From Bacteroidales bacterium (GTDB taxonomy: Bacteria > Bacteroidota > Bacteroidia > Bacteroidales > UBA3663), in assembly GCA_017632695.1 (NCBI GenBank), contig JAGBQS010000134.1:1-6678 (forward strand): a stretch of DNA of 6,678 nucleotides. The letters are read 5' to 3'. The notes under the pieces are model-generated. The model searched no databases. It worked only from the letters and a program-made list of their open reading frames with translations, and was not told the origin of the DNA. Position 1 is the first letter of the stretch; each line of letters opens with the position of its first letter. This document shows, piece after piece, positions 1-6,181 of this stretch. Made by a program: the position numbers and the translations under genes.

Positions 1-482
1 ACTGGGTTTACCTCAATCTGCCTGCCGACGAGATCAAACCCATGGCGGTGGCTTCCATCAAGGATTCGACGGCCATGTATTTCTCGTGCGATGTTGCCAA
101 GTACCTGAACCGTACCAACGGAACGCTCGATCTGAACAACTTCGATTACGGCTCCCTGCTCGGCACTTCGTTCAATATGGACAAGAAGCAGCGTGTGCAG
201 ACCCATGCTTCGGGCAGCAGTCACGCCATGACCCTGGTGGCTGCCGATGTCGATACGGCCTGTACCGAGGGACTGAAGGTGCGCAAATGGATGGTCGAAA
301 ACTCGTGGGGCGACGCCAGCGGCTACAAAGGTCACCTGATCATGACCGACGAGTGGTTCGATAACTATATGTTCCGTCTGGTAGTCAACAAACGCTACGT
401 GGAACCGAAATATATCGAAATGCTTGCCCAAAAGCCGGTATTGTTGCCCGCTTGGGACCCGATGTTCCTCCCCGAAGAGTAA
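1..482 (+). CDS. C1-family cysteine aminopeptidase (bleomycin hydrolase/PepC-like), C-terminal part
   Basis: This is the 3' part of a gene cut by the window edge. The first complete codon is at position 3 and the frame is open through the edge; 159 codons are visible before the TAA at 480-482. Two of the three catalytic residues of the papain-like C1B family can be seen: the His in GSSHAMTL (about residue 74 of the visible part) and the Asn in WMVENSWG (about residue 100). The active-site Cys lies upstream, outside the window. The ending LLPAWDPMFLPEE matches the family's C-terminal arm, which in bleomycin hydrolases and PepC reaches into the active-site cleft and limits activity to aminopeptidase trimming. 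The known members are self-compartmentalised hexamers in the cytosol, although some Bacteroidales homologues carry signal peptides; that end is not visible here. The tail runs a few residues past the usual DPM stretch. The family call is firm; the substrate is not known. Confidence 0.93.
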   Translation, partial: WVYLNLPADEIKPMAVASIKDSTAMYFSCDVAKYLNRTNGTLDLNNFDYGSLLGTSFNMDKKQRVQTHASGSSHAMTLVAADVDTACTEGLKVRKWMVENSWGDASGYKGHLIMTDEWFDNYMFRLVVNKRYVEPKYIEMLAQKPVLLPAWDPMFLPEE

Positions 483-509
483 AAAGCAACAGCAAAACGA
501 ACGATTTTT

Positions 510-573
510 GGCCTTTTGAAGCTCCAATTTGCTAAATATGGTAGGCAAATAGGCTTCAAAAGGCCGGTTTTTT
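510..573 (+). terminator. Intrinsic terminator after the C1 peptidase
   Basis: A perfect 13-bp stem, GGCCTTTTGAAGC (510-522) with GCTTCAAAAGGCC (553-565), is followed by GG and six T (568-573). The 30-nt loop contains a second 6-bp stem, ATTTGC (527-532) with GCAAAT (545-550), so the whole is a stacked two-tier hairpin. It starts 28 nt after the stop codon. The T run is on the + side only, so it should act for the peptidase transcript. Confidence 0.85.
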
Positions 574-595
574 GCAGATTTTGGCGTGCAACCCA

Positions 596-625
596 TTGCG
601 CTTTCAAATAAACGCCGTAACTTTG
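596..625 (+). promoter_or_regulatory. Bacteroidetes-type promoter for the small secreted protein gene
   Basis: The -7 box TAACTTTG (618-625) fits the Bacteroidetes consensus TAnnTTTG. A TTG (596-598) lies 19 nt upstream, at the usual place of the -33 element. Transcription would start near 631-633, giving a leader of roughly 170 nt before the ATG at 800. No closer TAnnTTTG match was seen on this strand; TGAATTTG at 737-744 lacks the TA. Confidence 0.7.
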
Positions 626-645
626 CACTGCGAACAGGAAAGAAC

Positions 646-793
646 CTCAATCAAGCATTGAGCCCCTGAAGATTCGCAGATTATTTAAGATGGTTAATTT
701 ACAAAAGGGATGAAAAGTGACGGATATGAGTGTTAGTGAATTTGAATGTATTATTTAAGGTATTTTTAATTGTTGTTCTAATTTAAGGTATTT
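646..793 (+). promoter_or_regulatory. Long 5' leader with a hairpin and a repeated 13-mer
   Basis: This is the leader of the small secreted protein gene downstream of the predicted start site. It holds a 6-bp hairpin, CTCAAT (646-651) with ATTGAG (657-662), and two exact copies of ATTTAAGGTATTT at 753-765 and 781-793, which are 28 nt apart. A shorter related piece, TTATTTAAG, occurs at 681-689 and again at 751-759. The second 13-mer ends 6 nt before the ATG, so it covers the ribosome-binding region. A regulatory role is inferred only from position and repetition. Confidence 0.35.
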
Positions 794-799
794 AGTGTT

Positions 800-1246
800 A
801 TGAAAAAGGTATTTATGTTAGTAGCGATGTCAATCATGTTGATGGCATCTGCAGTTAAGGCAGAAGGCATGAATAACGGCAACGCCGTAGTAAATAGCGA
901 GAACGCTCATGTAGTAGAGGATGCTCAGTCAAATGCTGACTCCGTGATCTACAAGTTTAAGCTTCGCCTTCGTGACATGAACAAAGCAATGCACCTGGAC
1001 GTTGACCAGATTGAGGCTCTCCAGCAGACCACAGTCGATTTGTCACGTCGCATTGCTCGGTTGGAGAATGTATCGGCTGAAAAGCGTCAGGCTCAGCTGA
1101 CTCACATTATCACCGAGAACCTGGTATTGGTTCACGACTTTGTGAACGAAAATCAGTATCGTGCATACTTGTCATTGTTGAACAATGAATTTAACAGAAC
1201 CGGTTTGAACAGTGTACTCTACGGTTACGACGTAGTTGTCCGTTAA
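800..1246 (+). CDS. Small exported helical protein, Spy/CpxP-like
   Basis: The product is 148 aa. Residues 1-21 form a clear signal peptide: MKK, a hydrophobic core VFMLVAMSIMLMASA, and a VKA|EG cleavage site, so the mature protein of about 127 aa should be periplasmic. After a polar, Asn-rich stretch (22-46) the rest reads as long amphipathic helices rich in Leu, Arg and Gln (about 47-135), ending in a conserved-looking block NENQYRAYLSLLNNEFNRTGL (116-136). The block 'xxQYRxYLxLLNxxxNxxGL' resembles small Bacteroidales hypothetical proteins and recalls the LTxxQ-type Spy/CpxP periplasmic proteins, but the LTxxQ motif itself is not clean, so a chaperone or stress-sensor role is only a guess. 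There is no Cys, no lipobox and no membrane segment in the mature part. It is monocistronic, with its own promoter, long leader and terminator. The start is fixed by the signal peptide. Confidence 0.85.
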   Translation: MKKVFMLVAMSIMLMASAVKAEGMNNGNAVVNSENAHVVEDAQSNADSVIYKFKLRLRDMNKAMHLDVDQIEALQQTTVDLSRRIARLENVSAEKRQAQLTHIITENLVLVHDFVNENQYRAYLSLLNNEFNRTGLNSVLYGYDVVVR

Positions 1247-1268
1247 GACTCGGCGATCCCATAAAAGG

Positions 1269-1302
1269 TAAGCGGGCTGCATCATCCGATGCAACCCGCT
1301 TA
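1269..1302 (+). terminator. Intrinsic terminator, possibly bidirectional
   Basis: The hairpin pairs TAAGCGGG (1269-1276) with CCCGCTTA (1295-1302). After one C/A mismatch it continues with TGCATC (1278-1283) and GATGCA (1288-1293), closing on a 4-nt loop. The + side continues TTTCGTTTATTATTT. The - side continues CCTTTTAT, so it may also stop read-through from the convergent nucleotidase gene, whose stop codon is about 90 nt away. A 7-bp stem (TCGGTTA 1321-1327 with TAACCGA 1344-1350) lies between the two genes but has no T run. Confidence 0.8.
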
Positions 1303-1393
1303 TTTCGTTTATTATTTATTTCGGTTATGAGTTCTTAATCGTTTAACCGATTGAGTCGGCTAAGCCAAACTTAACAGGACTGATTGTAATCCT

Positions 1394-2986
1394 TTATAGC
1401 TTCGGCTTGAATACTGAGTAGCTTTCCGGAATGCTTCCGTTGAGCACCCTTGTCAGATAGTATTCCATCAGCTGGGTATCTACCATCTGATCGTCCTTAA
1501 TCATTTTGCCGTCCGAGAGGATGCTGTTGCAGCCGCGCTTCGACAGGATGAAGTCGATGGAGGCAACTGAATATATCTTCTGGGGGTCAATGGCTTCCCA
1601 CCGGTTGTTTGTCTTCGACCAGACCTGAACATTACTTACGCGCCGCGGACCTTCGTCCACCTTTACGAAATGGTCTTCCTTAATGACAATATTGGCGGTA
1701 ACGGTTGTGTCAAGGTCGAACCGGATGCCCGAAACCTGCGGATAGTTGCCGCTGTCATCCGGAGCTCGACGGACGCCGAATTCCAGAGCGTCGATAATGC
1801 GCTGTCCGGTAAACTCTGCCACGCAAATGTGGTTGCCGAACGGGAAGGCACCCAGCAGCTGCTTGAAGGTGATATTGCCGGCCGGAATACTGTTACGGAT
1901 ACCGCCTGCATTCAGCCATCCGATGTCGGCACGTGTCGTAAAGCGGAAGGCATCGCAGCACAGGGTACCCAGATTGGTCTGGCAGTTACGGTAGTAGGTA
2001 TCGTGAATCTTGTCGAAGCCCGCCAGATCGAATTTGCTCGTAGCGACGGTCGGCAGGTGGTCGAAAGCCTCTTCGAAGGTATTGATCAGCCGGTTGACGG
2101 ATTTTTCCTCGTAGGGATACTGCGATACTGCAATCAGGTCCGAAGAACATTGTCCGTCCGGCTTGATGATTACGCGGCCGATGTTCTGGAAATGTGCGCC
2201 GGAAGATGTCAGCAGTACAGGCTGGTTATCGATATTTTGCAGTATTCTGCTCGGAATGACATGGTGGGCGTGACCGTCAACCACAACATTGATGCCTCTC
2301 GTCCTTCGGATCACTTCCTCGGAAGTCTGGGTTACAACGATGTTGTCGCCCAGGTGCGACACCAGCACCACAAAATTGGCACCCATGCTGCGAACGGTAT
2401 CAACGTACGACTGGACCAGTTCGTAAAGATTTTCGCGATGGAAGGTATAGATGTCGTTGCCCAGACTGTCAACGTAAATTTCCGGCGAATCGCTGGTCTT
2501 GGTGACCGGAGTGGTGATGCCGATATATCCGATGGTCAGGTTGCCCAGTTCGCGTATGCTGTATGCCGGGAACACACGGCGGTTGGTCCGGAGGTCGGTA
2601 AAGTTGCAGAGCAGTGTTTTGGCGTGCAGGGCTTCCACCATGTGGTCGAGCTGTTCCAGGCCGTAGTCGAACTCATGATTGCCGAGCGTGATATAGTCAT
2701 ATCCGATCTTGTTCATTACATCGACGGCATACATACCGTGAGAAACGGCTACCAGCGCGCTGCCTTGCGAAAAATCGCCCAACGAAAGTACATTGACGTA
2801 TGGAGTCTTGCGCAGCATCTCTTTTTTCAGAGCAGCGATCTTGGGATAGCCTACCATGTATCCGTGTACATCGTTATCGAAAAGAATGACAACGTCTTCC
2901 TTTTCGATTTCAACGGCTTGTACGTTGCCGATTCCGCACCGGCAATACAGCGTTAAAAAGATGAGGCAATACAATAGCTTTTTCAT
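1394..2986 (-). CDS. Secreted 5'-nucleotidase / UDP-sugar hydrolase, UshA family
   Basis: The product is 530 aa, about the usual length of the two-domain family. Residues 1-24 are a signal peptide (MKK, LLYCLIFLTLY, cleavage VQA|VE), placing the enzyme outside the inner membrane. The N-terminal metallophosphoesterase domain has the full two-metal set: D39 and H41 (FDNDVHG), D71 (LGDFSQG), N103-H104-E105 (LGNHEFD), H211 (VSHLGD), H239 and H241 (DGHAHH). The C-terminal nucleotidase domain carries NAGGIR (359-364) and FPFGNH (381-386). Members hydrolyse 5'-nucleotides, UDP-sugars or related phosphate esters for purine and phosphate salvage. The second base-stacking motif, normally DF plus GGDGY, reads IDFILSKRGCNSIL (477-490), so substrate choice may differ from UshA. 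It is transcribed alone, divergent from the aldo/keto reductase. The start is set by the signal peptide; a GGAG lies 4 nt upstream of the ATG. The family call is firm, the substrate open. Confidence 0.93.
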   Translation of the reverse strand: MKKLLYCLIFLTLYCRCGIGNVQAVEIEKEDVVILFDNDVHGYMVGYPKIAALKKEMLRKTPYVNVLSLGDFSQGSALVAVSHGMYAVDVMNKIGYDYITLGNHEFDYGLEQLDHMVEALHAKTLLCNFTDLRTNRRVFPAYSIRELGNLTIGYIGITTPVTKTSDSPEIYVDSLGNDIYTFHRENLYELVQSYVDTVRSMGANFVVLVSHLGDNIVVTQTSEEVIRRTRGINVVVDGHAHHVIPSRILQNIDNQPVLLTSSGAHFQNIGRVIIKPDGQCSSDLIAVSQYPYEEKSVNRLINTFEEAFDHLPTVATSKFDLAGFDKIHDTYYRNCQTNLGTLCCDAFRFTTRADIGWLNAGGIRNSIPAGNITFKQLLGAFPFGNHICVAEFTGQRIIDALEFGVRRAPDDSGNYPQVSGIRFDLDTTVTANIVIKEDHFVKVDEGPRRVSNVQVWSKTNNRWEAIDPQKIYSVASIDFILSKRGCNSILSDGKMIKDDQMVDTQLMEYYLTRVLNGSIPESYSVFKPKL

Positions 2987-3012
2987 TCGTCTCCAACCTT
3001 CATAAAGGTGTG

Positions 3013-3020
3013 CAAAGATA
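3013..3020 (-). promoter_or_regulatory. -7 box for the nucleotidase gene
   Basis: On the minus strand this reads TATCTTTG, a full match to TAnnTTTG, and would start transcription about 20 nt before the ATG at 2986. No clear TTTG -33 element sits at the expected 19-20 nt upstream, so only half of the promoter is supported. Confidence 0.55.
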
Positions 3021-3097
3021 ACGATTTTTGCGTAATACTGGTATGGTTTAGGTCAAAAAAATGAAAAAAAATAATAAAATTGTGTTGTTTTTTGTTC

Positions 3098-3114
3098 TTT
3101 TTTAGGCTAAAAAA
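3098..3114. promoter_or_regulatory. 17-bp perfect palindrome in the divergent intergenic region
   Basis: TTTTTTAG, one central G, then CTAAAAAA form perfect arms. It lies 22 nt upstream of the -7 box of the aldo/keto reductase gene, next to its -33 region, and within 80-90 nt of the nucleotidase -7 box. It may be a regulator site or simply a product of the very AT-rich surroundings (3052-3134), where T and A runs make such symmetry likely. Confidence 0.3.
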
Positions 3115-3136
3115 AGCATTTTTAGTAAAAAAACAG

Positions 3137-3144
3137 TACCTTTG
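3137..3144 (+). promoter_or_regulatory. -7 box for the aldo/keto reductase gene
   Basis: TACCTTTG matches TAnnTTTG. The start site would be near 3151, giving a leader of about 39 nt that ends in an A-rich stretch (GCAAAATAAAATG) typical of Bacteroidetes start sites. The -33 position holds a T run (3119-3123) rather than a clean TTTG. Confidence 0.6.
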
Positions 3145-3189
3145 CGCTGTTTATTTATCACAATACCTTAACGCAATCCGCAAAATAAA

Positions 3190-4137
3190 ATGAAGTATCA
3201 GGAAATTGGCAAAACGGGTATGAAGGTATCCGATCTTTCGTTCGGTGCATCGTCACTGGGCGGTGTTTTTCACGAGATTAAGGAGGCTTCGGCCATCGAG
3301 GCTGTCTTTGCAGCCGTCGAGGGTGGCATGAACTTTATCGATGTGTCGCCTTATTACGGTCATTACAAGGCCGAAACGGTTTTGGGAAAGGCCCTGAAGC
3401 AGATTCCCCGCGACAAATACTACCTCAGTACCAAGGTGGGCCGCTACGGAAAGGATGGCGTTAACACGTGGGATTATTCAGCACGCCGGGCAACCGAGAG
3501 CGTTTATGAGAGCCTGGAACGACTTAATATTGACTATATCGACCTCATCAATGTGCACGACATCGAGTTCCAGAAAGATCTTCCCGGCGGACTGCAGAAG
3601 GTGGTCGATGAGACCCTTCCGGCTTTGGTCGAACTGAAAAAGAAAGGTGTGGTGCGTCATGTGGGCATCACCGACCTGCAGCCGGAAAACATCAGGTGGG
3701 TCATCGAGCATACAGAGCCCGGAACCGTTGAGGCCACGCTGTGTTTCTGCCATTATTCGCTGAACGACGAACTCCTGAACGATTATTTCGATTTCTTCGA
3801 GGCCCATCAGGTGGGCATCATCAATGCATCGCCGCTTTCCATGGGTCTGCTGTCAACGCGCGGAGTGCCCGACTGGCATCCTGCTCCCAAGCCGTTGGTC
3901 GAGGCCTGCCGCAAGGCGGTCGGATACTGCAACGCCAAGGGTTATCCGATCGAGAAGCTCGCCATTCAGTATGCCATCAGCAATCCGCGCATTGCCACTA
4001 CGCTGTTCAGTTCGGCCAATCCCGATAATGTGCGTAAGAACATCGCCTACGCCGAAGCTCCCATTGACTGGGAGCTGGTTCGGGAGGTTCAGGCCATTAT
4101 CGGCGATCAGATGCGGGTCCGCTGGAAGAACTCTTAA
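3190..4137 (+). CDS. Aldo/keto reductase, L-galactose dehydrogenase-like
   Basis: The 315-aa product has the usual length of a single-domain (alpha/beta)8 NAD(P)(H) oxidoreductase. The full catalytic tetrad is visible: D51 and Y56 (NFIDVSPYYG), K82 (STKVG) and H123 (INVHD). The C-terminal third, with SPLSMGLLSTRGVPDWHPAP (214-233) followed by CNAKGYPIEKLAIQYAISNP, closely resembles plant and fungal L-galactose dehydrogenases and bacterial L-fucose/L-galactose dehydrogenase-like proteins rather than YhdN- or Tas-type AKRs. There is no signal peptide, so it is cytosolic. By analogy it could oxidise a free aldose at C1 to a lactone, but no sugar lactonase, permease or hydratase is next to it, so the substrate is an inference. 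It has its own promoter, and its stop codon overlaps that of the convergent flavoprotein gene. The start is preceded by an A-rich leader and fits the MKYQEIGKTGMKVSDLSFG family N-terminus. Confidence 0.92.
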   Translation: MKYQEIGKTGMKVSDLSFGASSLGGVFHEIKEASAIEAVFAAVEGGMNFIDVSPYYGHYKAETVLGKALKQIPRDKYYLSTKVGRYGKDGVNTWDYSARRATESVYESLERLNIDYIDLINVHDIEFQKDLPGGLQKVVDETLPALVELKKKGVVRHVGITDLQPENIRWVIEHTEPGTVEATLCFCHYSLNDELLNDYFDFFEAHQVGIINASPLSMGLLSTRGVPDWHPAPKPLVEACRKAVGYCNAKGYPIEKLAIQYAISNPRIATTLFSSANPDNVRKNIAYAEAPIDWELVREVQAIIGDQMRVRWKNS

Positions 4138-5195
4138 TTTCCAGACACGCGCTGTTTTAGTTTCCACATTAACGTTTCACGCTTCATCTTGGCATCGAAG
4201 ATCCATTTGGTGAAGCGTGGATGACGCATGCAGAAGTCAAGCAGCTTATAGCCTTTAGGACCGAAGAAGAAATGGGAATTCTTCTCCTGCATTTCCATCT
4301 TCCGGAATATCTGACGGTTGGTTTTCTCAAACGGTTTGTGCTCCGTTATGGCCTTAATGGCGTTATATGCGGTTTTGAACGCATCGTAGAGGCCCTCGCC
4401 TGTAATCTTATTGGCAAATCCGCCGGCATCGCCTATGAGGATGATGTTGGGGACTGTCGACTTTACCGTATGGAGGGATATAAACGCGCCCATGAATCTG
4501 GTTTCCGGAACATTGAATTCCTTCAGCAGCTGACTGAATATCTCACGGTCGGTAACAGGTCCGCGGAATCCATAGATATCGTGGCCTAAGCTGGAGAATT
4601 TGTAGAAGCCGCCCGGAACCCAACGGCGTGAGAAGTAGACAAACGCCTCGGCGGGACCTTGCTTCGGGGCATACTCTTCCATGAAAAGCATCTGATTCGG
4701 AACCTTGCCGAACATCTGCCGGCGCACACTGCTGTTGGAGCCGTCGGCGGCAATCAGGTAATTGCAGGTCAGCTGAAGACCCGACTTCATGGTTACCAGA
4801 ATACGTCCGTCCTTTTGCAGTTCATAGCGCAGGAATGCTTCTTTGAGCAGTTCGCCGCCTGCCTGCAGATAATACTGCAACAGGGCATAGTCAAAATCCT
4901 TGCGGTTAGTCATACGTATCTCGTGTTCGGATTCAAATTCGCACGAGGGACTGTCGTCTAACTGGAAATGCATGTGACGGACCGGAAGGTAGTCGTACCT
5001 GATGCCGGGCATCAGGCTGTCCAGGAGACGCCAGGCCTTGGGTGTAAGACCACCTCCGCAAATCTTTTCACGGGGGAAAGTGGCAAAATCTGCCACCAGA
5101 CAGTTCAATCCCGCCTTTCCGGCCAGATATCCAAACATGGAGCCGGCCGGTCCGGCTCCGATTACCAGAATGTCAATGTGTCTGATATTGTCCAT
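4134..5195 (-). CDS. Geranylgeranyl reductase-family FAD-dependent oxidoreductase
   Basis: The product is 353 aa. Domain order fits the GGR branch of the p-hydroxybenzoate hydroxylase fold: the dinucleotide motif GAGPAG (13-18) at the N-terminus; PREKICGGGLTPKAW (41-55), the Cys-Gly-Gly-Gly signature of prenyl reductases; AADGSNSSVRR (149-159); and the second FAD motif LIGDAGGFANKITGEGLYDAF (253-273). Relatives reduce double bonds of polyprenyl chains in archaeal lipids, chlorophyll side chains or menaquinone. Members lack signal peptides and usually act at the inner membrane face. The substrate-pocket motif YxWxFP is not evident; the matching region reads GGFYKFSSLGHDIYGFRGP (195-213). It is slightly shorter than most members. 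The C-terminal helix region is basic (KMKRETLMWKLKQRV), which may help membrane contact. It is monocistronic, sharing four bases with the convergent reductase. The family is secure; the substrate in Bacteroidales is unknown to me. Confidence 0.88.
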   Translation of the reverse strand: MDNIRHIDILVIGAGPAGSMFGYLAGKAGLNCLVADFATFPREKICGGGLTPKAWRLLDSLMPGIRYDYLPVRHMHFQLDDSPSCEFESEHEIRMTNRKDFDYALLQYYLQAGGELLKEAFLRYELQKDGRILVTMKSGLQLTCNYLIAADGSNSSVRRQMFGKVPNQMLFMEEYAPKQGPAEAFVYFSRRWVPGGFYKFSSLGHDIYGFRGPVTDREIFSQLLKEFNVPETRFMGAFISLHTVKSTVPNIILIGDAGGFANKITGEGLYDAFKTAYNAIKAITEHKPFEKTNRQIFRKMEMQEKNSHFFFGPKGYKLLDFCMRHPRFTKWIFDAKMKRETLMWKLKQRVSGN

Positions 5196-5321
5196 AAAAT
5201 AAGTTATATAAGTGAGACGTTATTCTTCGCCATTGTTACCTGTTTTACCGTCCGTTAACTCCAGTCATCCGATACTTGAGTTATAAACGCTTCATACTTA
5301 CAAAGATTGATATTCAAAGTG

Positions 5322-5329
5322 CAAAAATA
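5322..5329 (-). promoter_or_regulatory. Possible -7 box for the flavoprotein gene
   Basis: The minus strand reads TATTTTTG, which fits TAnnTTTG, with a leader of about 120 nt to the ATG at 5195. No -33 TTTG was found at the right distance, and A/T richness makes a chance match plausible. The stretch 5196-5396 shows nothing else I can support; short open frames in it overlap the neighbouring terminator and look like noise. Confidence 0.3.
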
Positions 5330-5379
5330 CTTATTTTCCCAGTAATCGATGGTGCGCTCCGCTCTATTTCTTGTTTTTT

Positions 5380-5432
5380 TATCTATAAAAAAAGAAAAAT
5401 CCGACAAAATGGCATTTCTATCTGTCGGATTT
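5380..5432 (-). terminator. Intrinsic terminator of the higBA operon
   Basis: Read on the minus strand, a perfect 10-bp stem AAATCCGACA (5432-5423) with TGTCGGATTT (5406-5397) encloses a 16-nt loop and runs into a long U tract (TTTTTCTTTTTTT down to about 5386). It begins 17 nt after the antitoxin stop codon. Confidence 0.88.
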
Positions 5433-5449
5433 ACTTTCACGAAAATAAA

Positions 5450-5794
5450 TTAGAATACCGCAGCGATTCGTGGTATTTCTTTCAGTCGCTCCAGAAAAGA
5501 TTTGTTGCGTTTGGCCGACATCAGGTTATATTTCATTTGCAGAGTCAGCAAGGGTGTAGCATCCAAGCCTAAGGCCTGTTCGATAAGGAGTGCCATCTCA
5601 GCGCTCAGCGGACGTTTGGCGTTCAGCATCTCGTTCAGCTGACTGGCAGGCACGCCAATCTCAGCAGCCAGGCGTCGCTGGCTGATGCCACGAAAGTCCA
5701 GTTCGTCCTTAATTACCTCGCCCGGATGGGTCAGGTAGTGCGGTTCCAGATTGTTGGCAACCATTTTATCGTCTTTTCCCTCTACGTGTACCAT
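5450..5794 (-). CDS. higA: HigA-family antitoxin (XRE helix-turn-helix)
   Basis: The product is 114 aa. The stretch THPGEVIKDELDFRGISQRRLAAEIG (22-47) is the hallmark of the HigA/VapI antitoxin family. The DNA-binding helix-turn-helix is about residues 38-60 (SQRRLAAEIGVPASQLNEMLNAKR), followed by LSAEMALLIEQALGLDATPLLTLQMKYNL, the usual second half of the domain. The C-terminal 20 residues are basic (KRNKSFLERLKEI). HigA proteins bind and neutralise the HigB RNase and repress their own operon. The gene follows the toxin with a 7-nt gap, the toxin-first order normal for higBA. The start could instead be Met11 (position 5764), which is preceded by an A-rich stretch and would give a product closer to the common family N-terminus; residues 1-10 are poorly supported. 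Confidence 0.92.
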   Translation of the reverse strand: MVHVEGKDDKMVANNLEPHYLTHPGEVIKDELDFRGISQRRLAAEIGVPASQLNEMLNAKRPLSAEMALLIEQALGLDATPLLTLQMKYNLMSAKRNKSFLERLKEIPRIAAVF

Positions 5795-5801
5795 AATCTA
5801 A

Positions 5802-6119
5802 CTATTTATAATGGTTCGACAATTCTGTTAAACTCACCATTTCTGCAATGGTCTTATCGCCTTCAAGAATCTCTTTAAACTCTATGCGATACTGATTGTT
5901 CACCCTCACAGATGATAGACCCTCTTTATCTCCGTGCAAATGCTCGTAGTGCAATCCGCCATATTTTGTCAGTCCCATCACGTTAGTTGCCGCTATCATC
6001 AGATCTACCACGCGTGAGTATTTTTTGACAATTAGTGGCTGAAAGCGATGCTTCTTGTCTTTGGCTTGCCCATCCTCATAGAGCTCCCTGAGATAGTCTT
6101 CTTCGAAAGTGACAATCAT
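5802..6119 (-). CDS. higB: HigB-like toxin of the RelE/ParE superfamily
   Basis: The product is 105 aa, typical for the family. The N-terminus MIVTFEEDYLRELYEDG and the core LSSVRVNNQYRIEF (68-81), with R72 and R78 in the beta-sheet, are characteristic of HigB/'killer protein' toxins, which cleave mRNA on the ribosome. The middle part (LMIAATNVMGLTKYGGLHYEHLHGDKEG) matches the family's loop region before the sheet. The frame is full length with no frameshift, so the toxin looks intact. It is the first gene of a two-gene operon with the HigA antitoxin, with a leader of only about 16 nt from the predicted start site. The exact HigB, RelE or Doc-like mechanism is not proven by sequence, but the HigA partner makes HigB the best name. 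Confidence 0.9.
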   Translation of the reverse strand: MIVTFEEDYLRELYEDGQAKDKKHRFQPLIVKKYSRVVDLMIAATNVMGLTKYGGLHYEHLHGDKEGLSSVRVNNQYRIEFKEILEGDKTIAEMVSLTELSNHYK

Positions 6120-6141
6120 ATTCTATTGTTTATTCTGGGTG

Positions 6142-6173
6142 CAAAGATAGGAAATTGGTTTTATATTCACAAA
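6142..6173 (-). promoter_or_regulatory. Promoter of the higBA operon
   Basis: On the minus strand, TTTG (6173-6170) and TATCTTTG (6149-6142) are separated by 20 nt, a complete Bacteroidetes -33/-7 promoter. Transcription would start near 6135. Confidence 0.8.
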
Positions 6174-6181
6174 TTTGTGAA
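6166..6181. promoter_or_regulatory. Perfect 16-bp palindrome, likely HigA operator
   Basis: TTCACAAATTTGTGAA is a perfect palindrome that contains the -33 TTTG of the higBA promoter. A bound HigA dimer here would block the polymerase, which fits the known autorepression of toxin-antitoxin operons. Binding itself is inferred. Confidence 0.65.

Noticed and set aside
86..364. A 92-codon frame inside the C1 peptidase gene
   Set aside because: It is an alternate-frame shadow; the peptidase frame carries the catalytic His and Asn motifs.
1670..2956. A 428-codon open frame on the + strand opposite the nucleotidase gene
   Set aside because: It is an antisense shadow of a gene whose family motifs are complete. 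The frame has no recognisable domain, and such long antisense frames are common opposite codon-biased genes.
5255..5440. A 61-codon minus-strand frame between the flavoprotein and antitoxin genes
   Set aside because: It starts inside the higBA terminator hairpin, has no family resemblance, and its amino acid content reflects AT-rich non-coding DNA.
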